Positions 1 to 8,551 of a DNA stretch of 64,000 bases are shown one piece after another; the stretch's first letter is position 1; the number at the start of each line of letters is the position of its first letter. Both the position numbers and the translations under genes were made by a program. The notes below the pieces were generated by a model. It saw nothing but the letters and a program-made list of their open reading frames with translations, was not told the origin of the DNA and made no database searches. Source of the DNA: Alistipes sp. Zagget8 (GTDB taxonomy: Bacteria > Bacteroidota > Bacteroidia > Bacteroidales > Rikenellaceae); the NCBI GenBank assembly GCA_001941065.1, contig MSHJ01000009.1, positions 378,810-442,809 of the forward strand, read 5' to 3'.

Positions 1-285
1 CACACCACGACTTTCTCGACGATGTACCCCCTGGCCGAAGGCGGGGCGGTGATCGACACCCCGGGAATCAAGGGGTTCGGACTGCTGGACATCGACGATG
101 CCGAGCTCTGGCACTATTTCCCGGAGATGATGCGCGTGGCGCCGGGCTGCCGCTTCTACAACTGCACGCACACCCACGAACCGGGCTGTGCGGTGGTCGC
201 AGCGGTAGAGGCGGGGGAGATCGCGTGGTCGCGCTACGAAAGTTACCTGAAAATCCTCGACGACGATGAAAAATACCGCAAATAA
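1..285 (+). CDS. rsgA: Ribosome small subunit-dependent GTPase A (C-terminal part, cut by window edge)
   Basis: The open frame runs in from base 1 with no start in the window, so the N-terminal OB fold and G1 motif are missing. What remains shows the switch region HTTTF, the G3 motif [10 protein letters not shown], and the C-terminal zinc module [14 protein letters not shown] with Cys-Cys-His-Cys ligands. This combination defines RsgA (YjeQ/EngC), a circularly permuted GTPase that checks late maturation of the 30S subunit in the cytoplasm. The next gene starts 20 bases before this one ends, which suggests translational coupling with the RNA methyltransferase. Confidence 0.95.
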   Translation, partial: HTTTFSTMYPLAEGGAVIDTPGIKGFGLLDIDDAELWHYFPEMMRVAPGCRFYNCTHTHEPGCAVVAAVEAGEIAWSRYESYLKILDDDEKYRK

Positions 286-970
286 CGCTTTGCCGGAGTT
301 CGGACCCGAATTCGGCCCCTGCGGGAAGCGTATCGCCTGCCTGAAGGAATTCATGTTGCCCGAACGCTACGACGTGCTGCGGAGGACACTCGGTATGCGG
401 ACCCGCTATATGACCGTGCTGGCCGAGAATATGTACCACGGGCAGAACGCCGCGGCGCTGATCCGCCATTGCGAGGCGTTCGGGGTGCAGGAGATGCACA
501 CCGTGGAAACGCTCTGTTCCTTCGAGCCGAATCCCGACATCGCCCGCGGCGCCGAGCGGTGGATCGATGTGCGGCAGCACCCCTCGACGGCGGAAGCCGT
601 CGCCGCGCTCCGCGGGGCGGGTTACCGCATCGTGGCCACGACGCCCCACCGCGAAGACGTGACGCCCGAAACCTTCGATGTCACGCAGGGACCTTTCGCG
701 CTGGTTTTCGGCACGGAGCACGCCGGGATTTCCGACGAGGTGATTGCTTCGGCCGATGAATTCCTGCGCATCCCGATGTGCGGCATGGTCGAGAGCCTGA
801 ACGTCTCGGCTTCGGCGGCCATCCTGATTTATATGCTTTCCGAACGCATCCGCCTTACGGTCGACGGCTGGCAGATGTCGCCCGCGGAGCAGGCTGGGGT
901 GCTCGACGGCTGGATGCGCGAAAGCGTGAAGGACGCCGAGGCGATACTTCAAAAATTACGACTCCTATGA
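266..970 (+). CDS. trmH: TrmH-family RNA 2'-O-methyltransferase (SPOUT)
   Basis: A 234-residue SPOUT methyltransferase. The three family motifs are visible: [16 protein letters not shown] at about 59-74 (Asn and catalytic Arg), [11 protein letters not shown] at about 146-156, and [19 protein letters not shown] at about 169-187, which forms the knotted S-adenosylmethionine site. The closest match by motif and length is TrmH, which 2'-O-methylates G18 of tRNA. An rRNA target cannot be excluded, because SpoU-type enzymes share these motifs. It overlaps rsgA by 20 bases and shares ATGA with the downstream aminotransferase, so the three genes probably form one transcript. Confidence 0.88.
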   Translation: MKNTANNALPEFGPEFGPCGKRIACLKEFMLPERYDVLRRTLGMRTRYMTVLAENMYHGQNAAALIRHCEAFGVQEMHTVETLCSFEPNPDIARGAERWIDVRQHPSTAEAVAALRGAGYRIVATTPHREDVTPETFDVTQGPFALVFGTEHAGISDEVIASADEFLRIPMCGMVESLNVSASAAILIYMLSERIRLTVDGWQMSPAEQAGVLDGWMRESVKDAEAILQKLRLL

Positions 971-2160
971 TCTTGCGCAACCAATTTCTGGCCCATGTCG
1001 CCCAGACCTCGCCGTCGCCGATGCTGGTGGAGGTCGCGCGTGCCGAGGGCTCGTTTTTCTATACCCCGGAGGGGAAACGCTATTTCGACCTGGTGGCGGG
1101 CGTGTCGGTGAGCAATGTCGGCCATGCGAATCCGGCCGTGGTCCGCGCCGTGCAGGAGCAGGCCGCACGCTATATGCACGTGATGGTCTACGGCGAACTG
1201 GTCGAGACCCCGCAGGTGGAGTACGCCGCGAAGATCGCGTCGCTGCTGCCCGCGCCGCTGGAAAGCGTCTATTTCGTCAATTCGGGTGCCGAGGCGGTCG
1301 AGGGAGCCCTCAAACTGGCCAAACGCTATACCGGACGTACCGAACTGATCTCCATGCGCCGTGCCTACCACGGTTCGACGCACGGGGCGATGAGCGTGAT
1401 GGGCGCTCCCGAAGGCGAGGAGTGGAAAGGGGCGTTCCGGCCCCTGCTGCCCGACGTGCAGGCCGTCACGTTCAACGATTTCGCCGATCTGGAGCGCATC
1501 ACGCGCCGTACGGCCTGCGTCCTTGCCGAGCCCGTGCAGGGTGAAGCGGGAGTCCGGCCGCCGCATCCGGGGTATCTGGAGGCCCTGCGCCGACGCTGCG
1601 ACGAGGTGGGGGCGCTGCTGATCTTCGACGAGATTCAGACCGGGATGGGCCGCACGGGCGAACTGTTCGCCATGCTCAAATACGGCGTCACGCCCGACAT
1701 CGTCTGCCTGGCCAAAGCCTTCGGCGGGGGAATGCCTTTGGGGGCGTTCGTTTCGAGCCATCGGATTATGGATACCCTGCAGGAGAACCCCGTGCTGGGG
1801 CATATCACCACTTTCGGCGGCCATCCGGTCTGCTGTGCGGCTGGACTGGCGGCGCTGAACTACCTGCTGGACAACCGGGTGGTCGAGACCGTCGAGGCGA
1901 AGGGCGCGTTGTACGAATCGCTGCTCGCCGGACATCCCGCCGTTCGGGAAATCCGCCGTTCGGGACTGCTGCTGGCGGTCGAACTGGGCGAACCGGCGAA
2001 ACTCTACCGCATCATGGAGCTTTTCAAGGAGGCGGGCATCCTGAGCGACTGGTTCCTGTTCTGCGACACGGCGTTCCGCATCTCGCCGCCGCTTACGATC
2101 TCCGACGGCGAGGTCCGCGAAAGCGCGGCGATCATCCTTGATTGTCTGAACAGATTGTAA
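967..2160 (+). CDS. Class III PLP-dependent aminotransferase (acetylornithine/GABA type)
   Basis: A 397-residue fold-type I aminotransferase. The ATG at 967 overlaps the trmH stop as ATGA; the same frame stays open further upstream, but that part lies over trmH and lacks family similarity. The motif LIFDEIQTGMGRTG holds the Asp that contacts the pyridine nitrogen, and CLAKAFGGGMPLGAF holds the Schiff-base Lys. NSGAEAVEGALKLAKRYTGR is the phosphate-side motif. The family includes acetylornithine, succinylornithine, ornithine and 4-aminobutyrate aminotransferases. No arginine-pathway gene is nearby, so the substrate is left open. A strong hairpin terminator follows directly. Confidence 0.9.
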   Translation: MILRNQFLAHVAQTSPSPMLVEVARAEGSFFYTPEGKRYFDLVAGVSVSNVGHANPAVVRAVQEQAARYMHVMVYGELVETPQVEYAAKIASLLPAPLESVYFVNSGAEAVEGALKLAKRYTGRTELISMRRAYHGSTHGAMSVMGAPEGEEWKGAFRPLLPDVQAVTFNDFADLERITRRTACVLAEPVQGEAGVRPPHPGYLEALRRRCDEVGALLIFDEIQTGMGRTGELFAMLKYGVTPDIVCLAKAFGGGMPLGAFVSSHRIMDTLQENPVLGHITTFGGHPVCCAAGLAALNYLLDNRVVETVEAKGALYESLLAGHPAVREIRRSGLLLAVELGEPAKLYRIMELFKEAGILSDWFLFCDTAFRISPPLTISDGEVRESAAIILDCLNRL

Positions 2161-2186
2161 AAGGGGCTTTCTAAGCCCCTTTTTTC
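2160..2186. terminator. Bidirectional terminator between convergent genes
   Basis: An 8-bp stem AGGGGCTT/AAGCCCCT with a 3-base loop has A and T runs on its two sides, so it can end both the aminotransferase transcript and the opposing nfo transcript. Confidence 0.9.
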
Positions 2187-3034
2187 TATGCCTCTTCGGC
2201 AAATGCCTTGAGCCGGGCGATCTCTTCGCCCCAGCGTGCTTCGTCCGGGGTCTCGAGGATCAGCGGAATGCCGTCGAACCGCTTGTCGCGGGCGATGTAG
2301 CGGAAACATGCCATGCCGATCATTCCCTCGCCCAGCGGCGTGTGGCGGTCGACGCGGCTGCCCAGAATCTTCATCGCATCGTTCAGGTGCATGCCTTTCA
2401 GGTAGTTGAATCCCACGACGCGCTCCAGCTCGGCGAACGTCGCGTCGCACGCCTCGTCGGTCCGCAGGTCGTAGCCCGCGGCAAAGGCGTGGCAGGTGTC
2501 GATGCAGACGCCAACGCGCGATTTATCCTCCACGCGGTCGATCAGGTAGCGGAGGTGTTCGAAGCGGAACCCGAGGTTCGAGCCCTGCCCGGCGGTGTTT
2601 TCGATCACGGCCGTCACGCCGTGCGTGCTGTCGAGGGCGATGTTGATCGACTCGGCGATCCGGTCGAGGCTCTCCTCCTCGGTGATCTTCTGCAGGTGGC
2701 TCCCGGGGTGGAAATTCAGGCGGTCGAGTCCCAGCAGTTCGCAGCGTTTCATCTCGTCGAGGAATGCCTCGCGCGATTTTTCGAGCGGCTCCTGCTCGGG
2801 ATGCCCGAGGTTGATGAGGTACGAGTCGTGGGGCAGAATCTGCCCGGGGGTGTAGCCGTAGGTGTCGCACGCCTTGCGGAAGGCGTCGATCTCGGCGGCC
2901 GTGAGCGGCTTGGCCATCCATTGGCGCTGGTTCTTGGTGAAGAGTGCGAAGGCCGTGGCCCCTATTGCGTGCGCATTGGCGGGGGCGTTGTCTACACCTC
3001 CCGCGGCGCTTACGTGAGCTCCGAAATATTTCAT
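2186..3034 (-). CDS. nfo: Deoxyribonuclease IV (endonuclease IV, AP endonuclease)
   Basis: A 282-residue TIM-barrel enzyme of base excision repair that cuts DNA 5' to abasic sites using three zinc ions. Metal-ligand motifs are all present: the start [46 protein letters not shown] and DRHTPLGEG, then LILETP near the end. The length matches the family (about 280). A -7 box lies at 3063-3070, upstream of the start. The gene is monocistronic and faces the aminotransferase operon across a shared terminator. Confidence 0.96.
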   Translation of the reverse strand: MKYFGAHVSAAGGVDNAPANAHAIGATAFALFTKNQRQWMAKPLTAAEIDAFRKACDTYGYTPGQILPHDSYLINLGHPEQEPLEKSREAFLDEMKRCELLGLDRLNFHPGSHLQKITEEESLDRIAESINIALDSTHGVTAVIENTAGQGSNLGFRFEHLRYLIDRVEDKSRVGVCIDTCHAFAAGYDLRTDEACDATFAELERVVGFNYLKGMHLNDAMKILGSRVDRHTPLGEGMIGMACFRYIARDKRFDGIPLILETPDEARWGEEIARLKAFAEEA

Positions 3035-3062
3035 AATTCGTTCTTTCAGTTTATCTTTCAGA

Positions 3063-3099
3063 CAAAGTTAAGGATTTTGTAAATAAATTCATAAATTTG
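3063..3099. promoter_or_regulatory. Divergent -7 boxes for nfo and the DUF3078 operon
   Basis: On the minus strand TAACTTTG (3063-3070) precedes nfo; on the plus strand TAAATTTG (3092-3099) precedes the DUF3078 gene. Both fit the Bacteroidetes TAnnTTTG consensus. The upstream -33 elements are not convincing. Confidence 0.55.
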
Positions 3100-3129
3100 T
3101 AGCTTGAAAATCAATAGAATCGCTTCGCT

Positions 3130-4308
3130 ATGAAACATTTCTTCCCAATCCTCACATTTGCGGCATTTCTGGTTGTATCCGTTCCGGCTTCGGCCCAGAT
3201 TTCGATCGACGAGGTCAATGCCGAGCAGCAGAGCGTGACTTTTCAGGATAAACTGAAGTCCACCCCCGTCGACGTCGACTATTTCAGCCTGGCCCGCTAC
3301 AAGGCCGAGCGTGCGGCCATCCGCAAGGAGCGCAACTACCTCGAATTCGGCGGCGGCCTGCAAGGTGCGCTGACCTCGTATAACGATCCGTGGATTTCGG
3401 TCTCGGGCGGTGACAACTCCATTGCGCTGGTGGCGACCTTCAACCTGAAACACATATTTACAAAAGACCTGTTTACCATCGAGACCAAGTTCAATGCCAA
3501 GTTGGGTTATAACCGCATGAAGGTCACGGTCGACGACAACGAGGAGGGCATCTGGTTCAAGAACCAGGACGAGTTTGAGATTTCGACGGCTCCGTCGTTC
3601 AAGATGACGAAGAACTGGTCCTACGGAGTCATCGCCAAGTTCCGCAGTCAGTTTGTCAACGGCTACAAGTCGCGCACCGAACAGGAGGAGGCCGACCTCA
3701 AGAGCAAGTTTATGACCCCGGCTTACCTCGATATTTCGCTCGGTATCACTTATAAGAGTCCCAAGGAAAAGTTCCCGATCACGATTAATATGTCGCCTCT
3801 CGCTTTGAACGCCACTTTTGCCGAGAACGACTGGATTCGCAAGCGGCAGGTGGGAAAAGACAGCGAAGGCAAAGAGATCGAGATAAAGCCGGCCTATTCT
3901 TACGGTATCGAGGACCCCGACAAGACCTCGAAATACGAGGGCGGTTCGTCTGTCCAGATCGATTTCGACCGTACGTTCGGCAAGACGGGCTACCTGCGCT
4001 ACCGCACGATGCTCTACGGATTCTACGGCTGGATCACCGACATCGGCCAGAAGAACAAGATCAGCGATTACAGCAAGTATCTGGCTGCCTTCGAGGAGTG
4101 GAACGCGGGTGACAAGGACATCAAGAACAAACCCCGCCTGCCGATCCATCCCATCGTGCGCTGGACGAATACCATCGACATCAAGGCAACAAAGTTCTTG
4201 ACTACGACGTTAAGTTTCGAGCTGTACTACAACCGCGCCCAGAATGTCGACGTGCAGACCAAGACCCTGCTGAGCGTGGGCCTGACGTATACCTTTAAGA
4301 ACAAATAA
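3130..4308 (+). CDS. DUF3078-family outer membrane beta-barrel protein
   Basis: A 392-residue exported protein with a signal peptide ending near FLVVSVPASAQ (about 22). The remainder is made of alternating hydrophobic and charged strands with many aromatic residues (for example TKDLFTIETKFNAKLGYN and LTTTLSFELYYN) and ends SVGLTYTFKNK, the typical C-terminal strand of a barrel. Overall features match DUF3078, a family of unknown function found across Bacteroidetes. The stop overlaps the start of the downstream protease by one base (TAATG), so barrel, protease and small membrane protein are probably one operon. Confidence 0.8.
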   Translation: MKHFFPILTFAAFLVVSVPASAQISIDEVNAEQQSVTFQDKLKSTPVDVDYFSLARYKAERAAIRKERNYLEFGGGLQGALTSYNDPWISVSGGDNSIALVATFNLKHIFTKDLFTIETKFNAKLGYNRMKVTVDDNEEGIWFKNQDEFEISTAPSFKMTKNWSYGVIAKFRSQFVNGYKSRTEQEEADLKSKFMTPAYLDISLGITYKSPKEKFPITINMSPLALNATFAENDWIRKRQVGKDSEGKEIEIKPAYSYGIEDPDKTSKYEGGSSVQIDFDRTFGKTGYLRYRTMLYGFYGWITDIGQKNKISDYSKYLAAFEEWNAGDKDIKNKPRLPIHPIVRWTNTIDIKATKFLTTTLSFELYYNRAQNVDVQTKTLLSVGLTYTFKNK

Positions 4309-5942
4309 TGTATAAGAACTCGAAACACACCGTCCTTTTCCCGCTGCTGCTGGCCGCGGGCGTGGTCCTGGGCCTCGTGCTGGGACAGTATCTGGGGCGC
4401 AACACCACCACCTCGCAGCTCAAGGGCATGCTCAGCCGTATGGCCCTGCCCACGAACAAACTGACCTATACGCTGTCGCTGATCGAGAACCAGTATGTCG
4501 ATTCGGTGTCGATGGACTCCCTTGCCGAGCACGTCATTCCGCTGCTGGTCAAGGAGCTCGACCCCCATTCGGTCTATATCCCCGCTTCGGAGATGCAGGC
4601 GCTGAACGAACCCCTCGAAGGGGAGTTCGACGGTATCGGCGTGGTTTTCAACATGGCCACCGACACGGTGATCGTGCTGAATGTCATTCCGCAGGGTCCC
4701 AGCGACAAGGCCGGCATCAAGGCCGGGGACCGCATCATCGAAATCGGCGACTCGGTGGTCGCCGGGCGCAAGATACCCCAGAACAACGTCGTGAAGATGT
4801 TGCGCGGTCCGCGCGGCACGACGGTGCATCTGGGTATCGGGCGGCAGGGCATCTCCGGACTGGTGCCGATCGACGTCGAACGCGGCGTGATCCCGATCAG
4901 GAGTATCGAATCGGCCTTCCGCATCGTCGACGGCGTGGGTTACGTCAAGCTGGGGCAGTTCGCCCGCACGACTTACGACGAGTTCCACAAGGCGCTGGCC
5001 TCGCTGCGTGCCGAAGGGGTCACGAAGCTGATTTTCGACCTTCGGGGCAATTCGGGCGGGTTCCTCGACCAGGCGATCGCCGTGGCCAACGAATTCCTGC
5101 ATAAGGACCAGCTGATCGTCTACACCGAAGACCGCCGCCACGAGCAGCTCCGGGAATACGCCGACGGCAACGGCTCGGCGCAGGACATGGAGGTCGTGGT
5201 GCTGATCGACGAGGGAAGCGCTTCGTCGAGCGAAATCCTCGCCGGGGCGTTGCAGGACAACGACCGTGGTACGATTGTTGGACGCCGTTCGTTCGGCAAG
5301 GGACTCGTGCAGCGTCAGATTCCGTACAGCGACGGATCGGCCCTGCGGCTGACGACGGCGCGTTACTACACGCCGACGGGCCGTTCGATCCAGAAGCCCT
5401 ACACCATCGGCGATGACGCGGGTTACGAGGAGGATATTTGGAACCGCTATAAGAACAACGAGTTTTTCTCGGCCGACAGCATCCATTTCGCCGATTCGCT
5501 CAAGCGGACGACGCCGGGCGGCAAGGTGGTTTACGGCGGCGGAGGCATTATGCCGGACGTGTTCATTCCGGCCGATACGACCGATGTGACGAAATATTTC
5601 GTCGAGGTGGCGGGTCGCAACATCCTCTACCGCTATACGATCGAGTATGCCGACCGGCACCGCGAGGCGCTCAACGCCGTGAAGACCATCGACGAACTGC
5701 AGGCGCTGCTCGACAGCGATAAGACGCTCGTGGACGATTTCATCCGCTATGCCGCCCGCAAGGGGGTTGCGCCGCGTGCCGGTGACATCGCCCGTTCGCG
5801 CCGGCTGATCGAGGCTCAGCTCCGGGCCTACATCGGACGCAACACGACGCTGGAGGACAACGGCTATTATGCAAATATTTACCCTGTGGACAACGTGATC
5901 GTGCGGGCCATCGGGATACTAAAGGAGGAGGATAAGGAATGA
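4308..5942 (+). CDS. S41 family C-terminal processing peptidase
   Basis: A 544-residue serine protease anchored by one N-terminal membrane segment (about 9-28, LFPLLLAAGVVLGLVLG). A PDZ domain follows (GEFDGIGVVFN, then GPSDKAGIKAGDRIIEIGD). The S41 core has the catalytic Ser in DEGSASSSEILAGAL and the Lys in RRSFGKGLVQRQIP, forming the Ser-Lys dyad of tail-specific proteases. It probably works in the periplasm on unfolded or tagged C termini. A C-terminal region of about 150 residues after TPTGRSIQKPY is typical of Bacteroidetes members. It is coupled to its neighbours by one-base and four-base overlaps. Confidence 0.93.
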   Translation: MYKNSKHTVLFPLLLAAGVVLGLVLGQYLGRNTTTSQLKGMLSRMALPTNKLTYTLSLIENQYVDSVSMDSLAEHVIPLLVKELDPHSVYIPASEMQALNEPLEGEFDGIGVVFNMATDTVIVLNVIPQGPSDKAGIKAGDRIIEIGDSVVAGRKIPQNNVVKMLRGPRGTTVHLGIGRQGISGLVPIDVERGVIPIRSIESAFRIVDGVGYVKLGQFARTTYDEFHKALASLRAEGVTKLIFDLRGNSGGFLDQAIAVANEFLHKDQLIVYTEDRRHEQLREYADGNGSAQDMEVVVLIDEGSASSSEILAGALQDNDRGTIVGRRSFGKGLVQRQIPYSDGSALRLTTARYYTPTGRSIQKPYTIGDDAGYEEDIWNRYKNNEFFSADSIHFADSLKRTTPGGKVVYGGGGIMPDVFIPADTTDVTKYFVEVAGRNILYRYTIEYADRHREALNAVKTIDELQALLDSDKTLVDDFIRYAARKGVAPRAGDIARSRRLIEAQLRAYIGRNTTLEDNGYYANIYPVDNVIVRAIGILKEEDKE

Positions 5943-6181
5943 TTAAGAAACTGATCGGTATTATCGTGGCCGTGGCGGTGATCGTCATCGTCGTTGTGGC
6001 GGCCGTCCGGCGCAACAATTTCCAGTCGATGGTGGTGCGCGACGAAATGTTGGATGGTGTTCAGCCGACTGCGGAGCCCCCGCACCTGATCTCGCCCGCC
6101 GAACTCGACGTTCCGGCCGAAGGCGTTCCGGATGCCGGGACGGTCGACTCGCTGAGCATCGTGGTCACGGATTCGATCTGA
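5939..6181 (+). CDS. Small single-pass membrane protein, unknown
   Basis: An 80-residue protein whose ATG overlaps the S41 stop as ATGA. It has one very hydrophobic N-terminal helix (LIGIIVAVAVIVIVVVAAV) followed by an acidic, proline-rich tail with no recognisable fold. The tight coupling suggests it accompanies the protease, perhaps as an anchor or regulator, but nothing in the sequence shows how. A strong hairpin ends the operon directly after it. Confidence 0.6.
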   Translation: MIKKLIGIIVAVAVIVIVVVAAVRRNNFQSMVVRDEMLDGVQPTAEPPHLISPAELDVPAEGVPDAGTVDSLSIVVTDSI

Positions 6182-6199
6182 GGCTCTTCCTGCCGACTG

Positions 6200-6232
6200 A
6201 AAGCGGCGGCCCCTGCAAAGGGCCGCCGCTTT
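6200..6232. terminator. Bidirectional hairpin terminator
   Basis: A 13-bp stem AAAGCGGCGGCCC/GGGCCGCCGCTTT with a 7-base loop separates the S41 operon from the convergent sigma factor gene. Short A and T runs lie at both ends. Confidence 0.85.
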
Positions 6233-6250
6233 TCACGTATAGGGGCCGGA

Positions 6251-6805
6251 TCAGTCCGTGAGAAATGCCTCGTAGATGTCCGCCAGCCGGCTGCGGAGGT
6301 ATTTTATCGCATAGTGCTTGCGCGACAGCAGGGTCGCCACGGGGATTCCGGTGTCCTCGGCGAGTTCCCGAAAGGTGAATCCCTCCATCTCGGTCAGTTC
6401 GAACACGTCGCGCTGGGCGGCGGGCAGTTCGCCGAGGGCCTTTTCGACCTCCTCCCAGACCAGCGCCCGCAGGTACTCCATCTCCGGCGAACTGCTGTCG
6501 TCGGCCAGCAGGGCCGTGATTTCGCTCACGAATCCGCTTTCGTCGTCTTGTTCGCGCATCTGCGGCATCCGCTCCTCGCGGCGTTTGCGGCTGTGGTCGA
6601 TGATGCGGTTGCGGGCCGTGCGGAAGAGCCATGCCGCGACCTGTCCGATGGGGTTCACCGTGTCGGTCTGCACGAAGCGCATGAACACCTCCTGGAGGAT
6701 GTCCTCGCCCTCCGCCTCGGAGTCCACGCGCCGCGCGATAAAGGTCCGCAGCTGCCGGCGGTAGTTTTCGAATACCTCGGCCGGATTATTCTTTTCCGGC
6801 TTCAT
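6251..6805 (-). CDS. ECF-type RNA polymerase sigma factor (sigma-70 family)
   Basis: A 184-residue sigma factor. Region 2 shows DILQEVFMRFVQTD and AWLFRTARNRIIDHSRKRR, and region 4 shows ELPAAQRDVFELTEMEGFTF followed by a helix-turn-helix with TGIPVATLLSRKHYAIKYLR. An acidic linker of about 40 residues separates the two regions. The start lies inside the end of the upstream Fe-S/membrane gene (20-base overlap), so the two are translationally coupled. No classic FecR-type anti-sigma gene is present, which makes the upstream membrane protein the likely regulator. Confidence 0.9.
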   Translation of the reverse strand: MKPEKNNPAEVFENYRRQLRTFIARRVDSEAEGEDILQEVFMRFVQTDTVNPIGQVAAWLFRTARNRIIDHSRKRREERMPQMREQDDESGFVSEITALLADDSSSPEMEYLRALVWEEVEKALGELPAAQRDVFELTEMEGFTFRELAEDTGIPVATLLSRKHYAIKYLRSRLADIYEAFLTD

Positions 6806-7349
6806 CGGCGGACTGTTCCCGTTCGCACAAACCCCGCATCCGGCGGCGGATGAATTCCCGTTTTTCGCTGTGCGACATCCCGCGCATCGCTTCGTGCAGG
6901 TGCCGGTGCTCGCGGCGCGACATGCGCGGATGCCCGAAGCCCCCGAAGGGTCCGAAATGCCCGAAGAGCAGCCGGATCAACAGCATCAGTCCCAGCGCCT
7001 GCCAGTAGTTGATGCTCGTCCAGCCGATGATTCCGGGGATCAGGGCGTTCCACAGCCACATGGTCACGGCCACGCCCAGTGCCAGCAGGGCCGTGCCTCC
7101 GAGGCAGAAACCTGCGGTTTTCAGTTTTTCTTTCATGATATGATCGGTTTTAAGTGAAATAGCTCCGTGGGGGCATCGCCGTTCGCACCGTCCGCATCCG
7201 TTGCAGCGCGACGCGTCGGCGATATTGACGAAACGGCAGACGCCGTTGTCCACCAATTTGAGGACCTTGCTGCCGCAGACCCTGACGCAGTAACCGCATC
7301 CGGTGCAGTCGAAGGTGTATAGGACGATCTTTCGTTTTCGGGTTGTCAT
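6786..7349 (-). CDS. 4Fe-4S ferredoxin domain fused to a two-helix membrane domain
   Basis: A 187-residue protein in one open frame. Residues 1-67 carry two 4Fe-4S motifs, CTGCGYCVRVC and CNGCGRCERRCP. A membrane part follows from about 70, beginning MKEKLKTAGFCLGGTALL, with two hydrophobic helices (to about 125), then a His/Arg-rich tail (PRMSRREHRHLHEAMRGMSH). The membrane part resembles small proteins that precede ECF sigma factors in Bacteroidetes; the ferredoxin head is extra. An internal ATG (MKEKLK) could start a separate membrane protein, but no stop separates the two parts. It overlaps the sigma gene by 20 bases. A redox-sensing regulator is possible. Confidence 0.7.
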   Translation of the reverse strand: MTTRKRKIVLYTFDCTGCGYCVRVCGSKVLKLVDNGVCRFVNIADASRCNGCGRCERRCPHGAISLKTDHIMKEKLKTAGFCLGGTALLALGVAVTMWLWNALIPGIIGWTSINYWQALGLMLLIRLLFGHFGPFGGFGHPRMSRREHRHLHEAMRGMSHSEKREFIRRRMRGLCEREQSADEAGKE

Positions 7350-7434
7350 TGCCGTTGCTTTCTACTTATGCAGACGATCATGCAGCCCGGATATTTTACG
7401 CCGTCTCCGTTTTTCCTCCCCCGGATATGAAAAA

Positions 7435-7461
7435 CAGCAGTTCCTTCGGAAGGAACTGCTG
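7435..7461 (-). terminator. Terminator of deoC
   Basis: A 13-bp perfect stem CAGCAGTTCCTTC/GAAGGAACTGCTG closes on a one-base loop. On the minus strand it is followed by a T run, as expected for the end of the deoC transcript. Confidence 0.85.
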
Positions 7462-7488
7462 CCTGTCACCGCCGGAAATTCCGGACGG

Positions 7489-8370
7489 TTAGAAATATTT
7501 CACCTCTTTGCCTTCGATGGCCGTGAGGAGGTTGTTGGCGGCCGACGATGCGCCGATGCGGAACAGGTCTGTCGTAAGCCACTCCCTGCCGAGAATCTCC
7601 TCGACGATGGTGTAGTAGAGCGCGGCATCCTGAGCCGTGCGGACTCCGCCTGCGGCCTTGAAGCCCACCTTGCGGCCCGTCTTGTCGAAATAGTCCTTGA
7701 TGGCCACGCACATCACCACGGCGGCTTCGGGCGTTGCGGCCACGTCGATCTTACCCGTCGAGGTCTTCACGAAATCGGCCCCGGCGAACATCGACAGCAG
7801 CGAAGCCCTGCGGATCAGCTCGGGAGTCTTCAGCGCCCCCGACTCGATGATGACCTTCAGGACCACATCCTCGTCCATCTCCGTGCGGATCACCTCCACC
7901 TCATTGGCCGCTTCGTCGTACTCGCCTGTGAGCATACGGCCCACGTTCAGCACGATGTCCACCTCGTCGGCGCCGTTCTCCACGGCCATCGCCACCTCGA
8001 GGGCTTTCACCTCGAGGAACGTCTGCGCTGCGGGAAATCCGCCGCCGACGCTCGTAATCTTCATCGGCGTGCCGTCCACGGCCAGCCCCACGGTCTCCAC
8101 GAACGCCGGGTAGATGCAGATCGACGCCACGTTGGGAATGTGGGGGTATTTCTGGTAGAATTCCGCGGCCTTGCGGGCGAACTCCGTGACGGAGGTCACC
8201 GAATCGTTGCACGACAGCGTCGTGAGGTCGATGGCCGAATAGCAGAATTTGTAGACTTCGGTATTGTGGTTGCGAGCTTCGGCAACCTTGCGGATGCGGG
8301 CGACCTCGGCGTCGACCTCTCCGGCGCTCCATGCCGGGGCATATTCGTTCAGCTGGTTGGCGTATTCCAT
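7489..8370 (-). CDS. deoC: Deoxyribose-phosphate aldolase
   Basis: A 293-residue class I aldolase that splits 2-deoxyribose 5-phosphate into glyceraldehyde 3-phosphate and acetaldehyde in deoxynucleoside catabolism. The Schiff-base Lys lies in DFVKTSTGK and the second catalytic Lys in VGFKAAGGVRT; NGADEVDIVLNVG is the barrel motif with the proton-relay Asp. The length fits the long DeoC class. A -7 box TAATTTTG lies at 8397-8404. No other deo genes are adjacent. Confidence 0.95.
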   Translation of the reverse strand: MEYANQLNEYAPAWSAGEVDAEVARIRKVAEARNHNTEVYKFCYSAIDLTTLSCNDSVTSVTEFARKAAEFYQKYPHIPNVASICIYPAFVETVGLAVDGTPMKITSVGGGFPAAQTFLEVKALEVAMAVENGADEVDIVLNVGRMLTGEYDEAANEVEVIRTEMDEDVVLKVIIESGALKTPELIRRASLLSMFAGADFVKTSTGKIDVAATPEAAVVMCVAIKDYFDKTGRKVGFKAAGGVRTAQDAALYYTIVEEILGREWLTTDLFRIGASSAANNLLTAIEGKEVKYF

Positions 8371-8396
8371 ACGATCTTGTTTTTTACAAAATTAGA

Positions 8397-8404
8397 AAAA
8401 TTAT
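8397..8404 (-). promoter_or_regulatory. -7 box of deoC
   Basis: TAATTTTG on the minus strand, 27 bases upstream of the deoC start, fits TAnnTTTG. Confidence 0.5.
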
Positions 8405-8503
8405 TCGATCCTGCGTCGCTTCCGGACCAATTATTTTAAAAACGGGCCTGCTTTCGCATTTGTTGTCCGGCCCTCCCTCCCTTTCGGGACGGATGCAAAA
8501 AAA

Positions 8504-8531
8504 GAGCCTGAACCGTTCCGGCCCAGGCTCT
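8504..8531 (-). terminator. Terminator of the OmpA/TPR lipoprotein gene
   Basis: The stem GAGCCTG/CAGGCTC is flanked on the left by seven A residues, which read as a U run after the hairpin on the minus strand. Confidence 0.8.
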
Positions 8532-8551
8532 TTTTGTCAGTTCGCGGGGAA

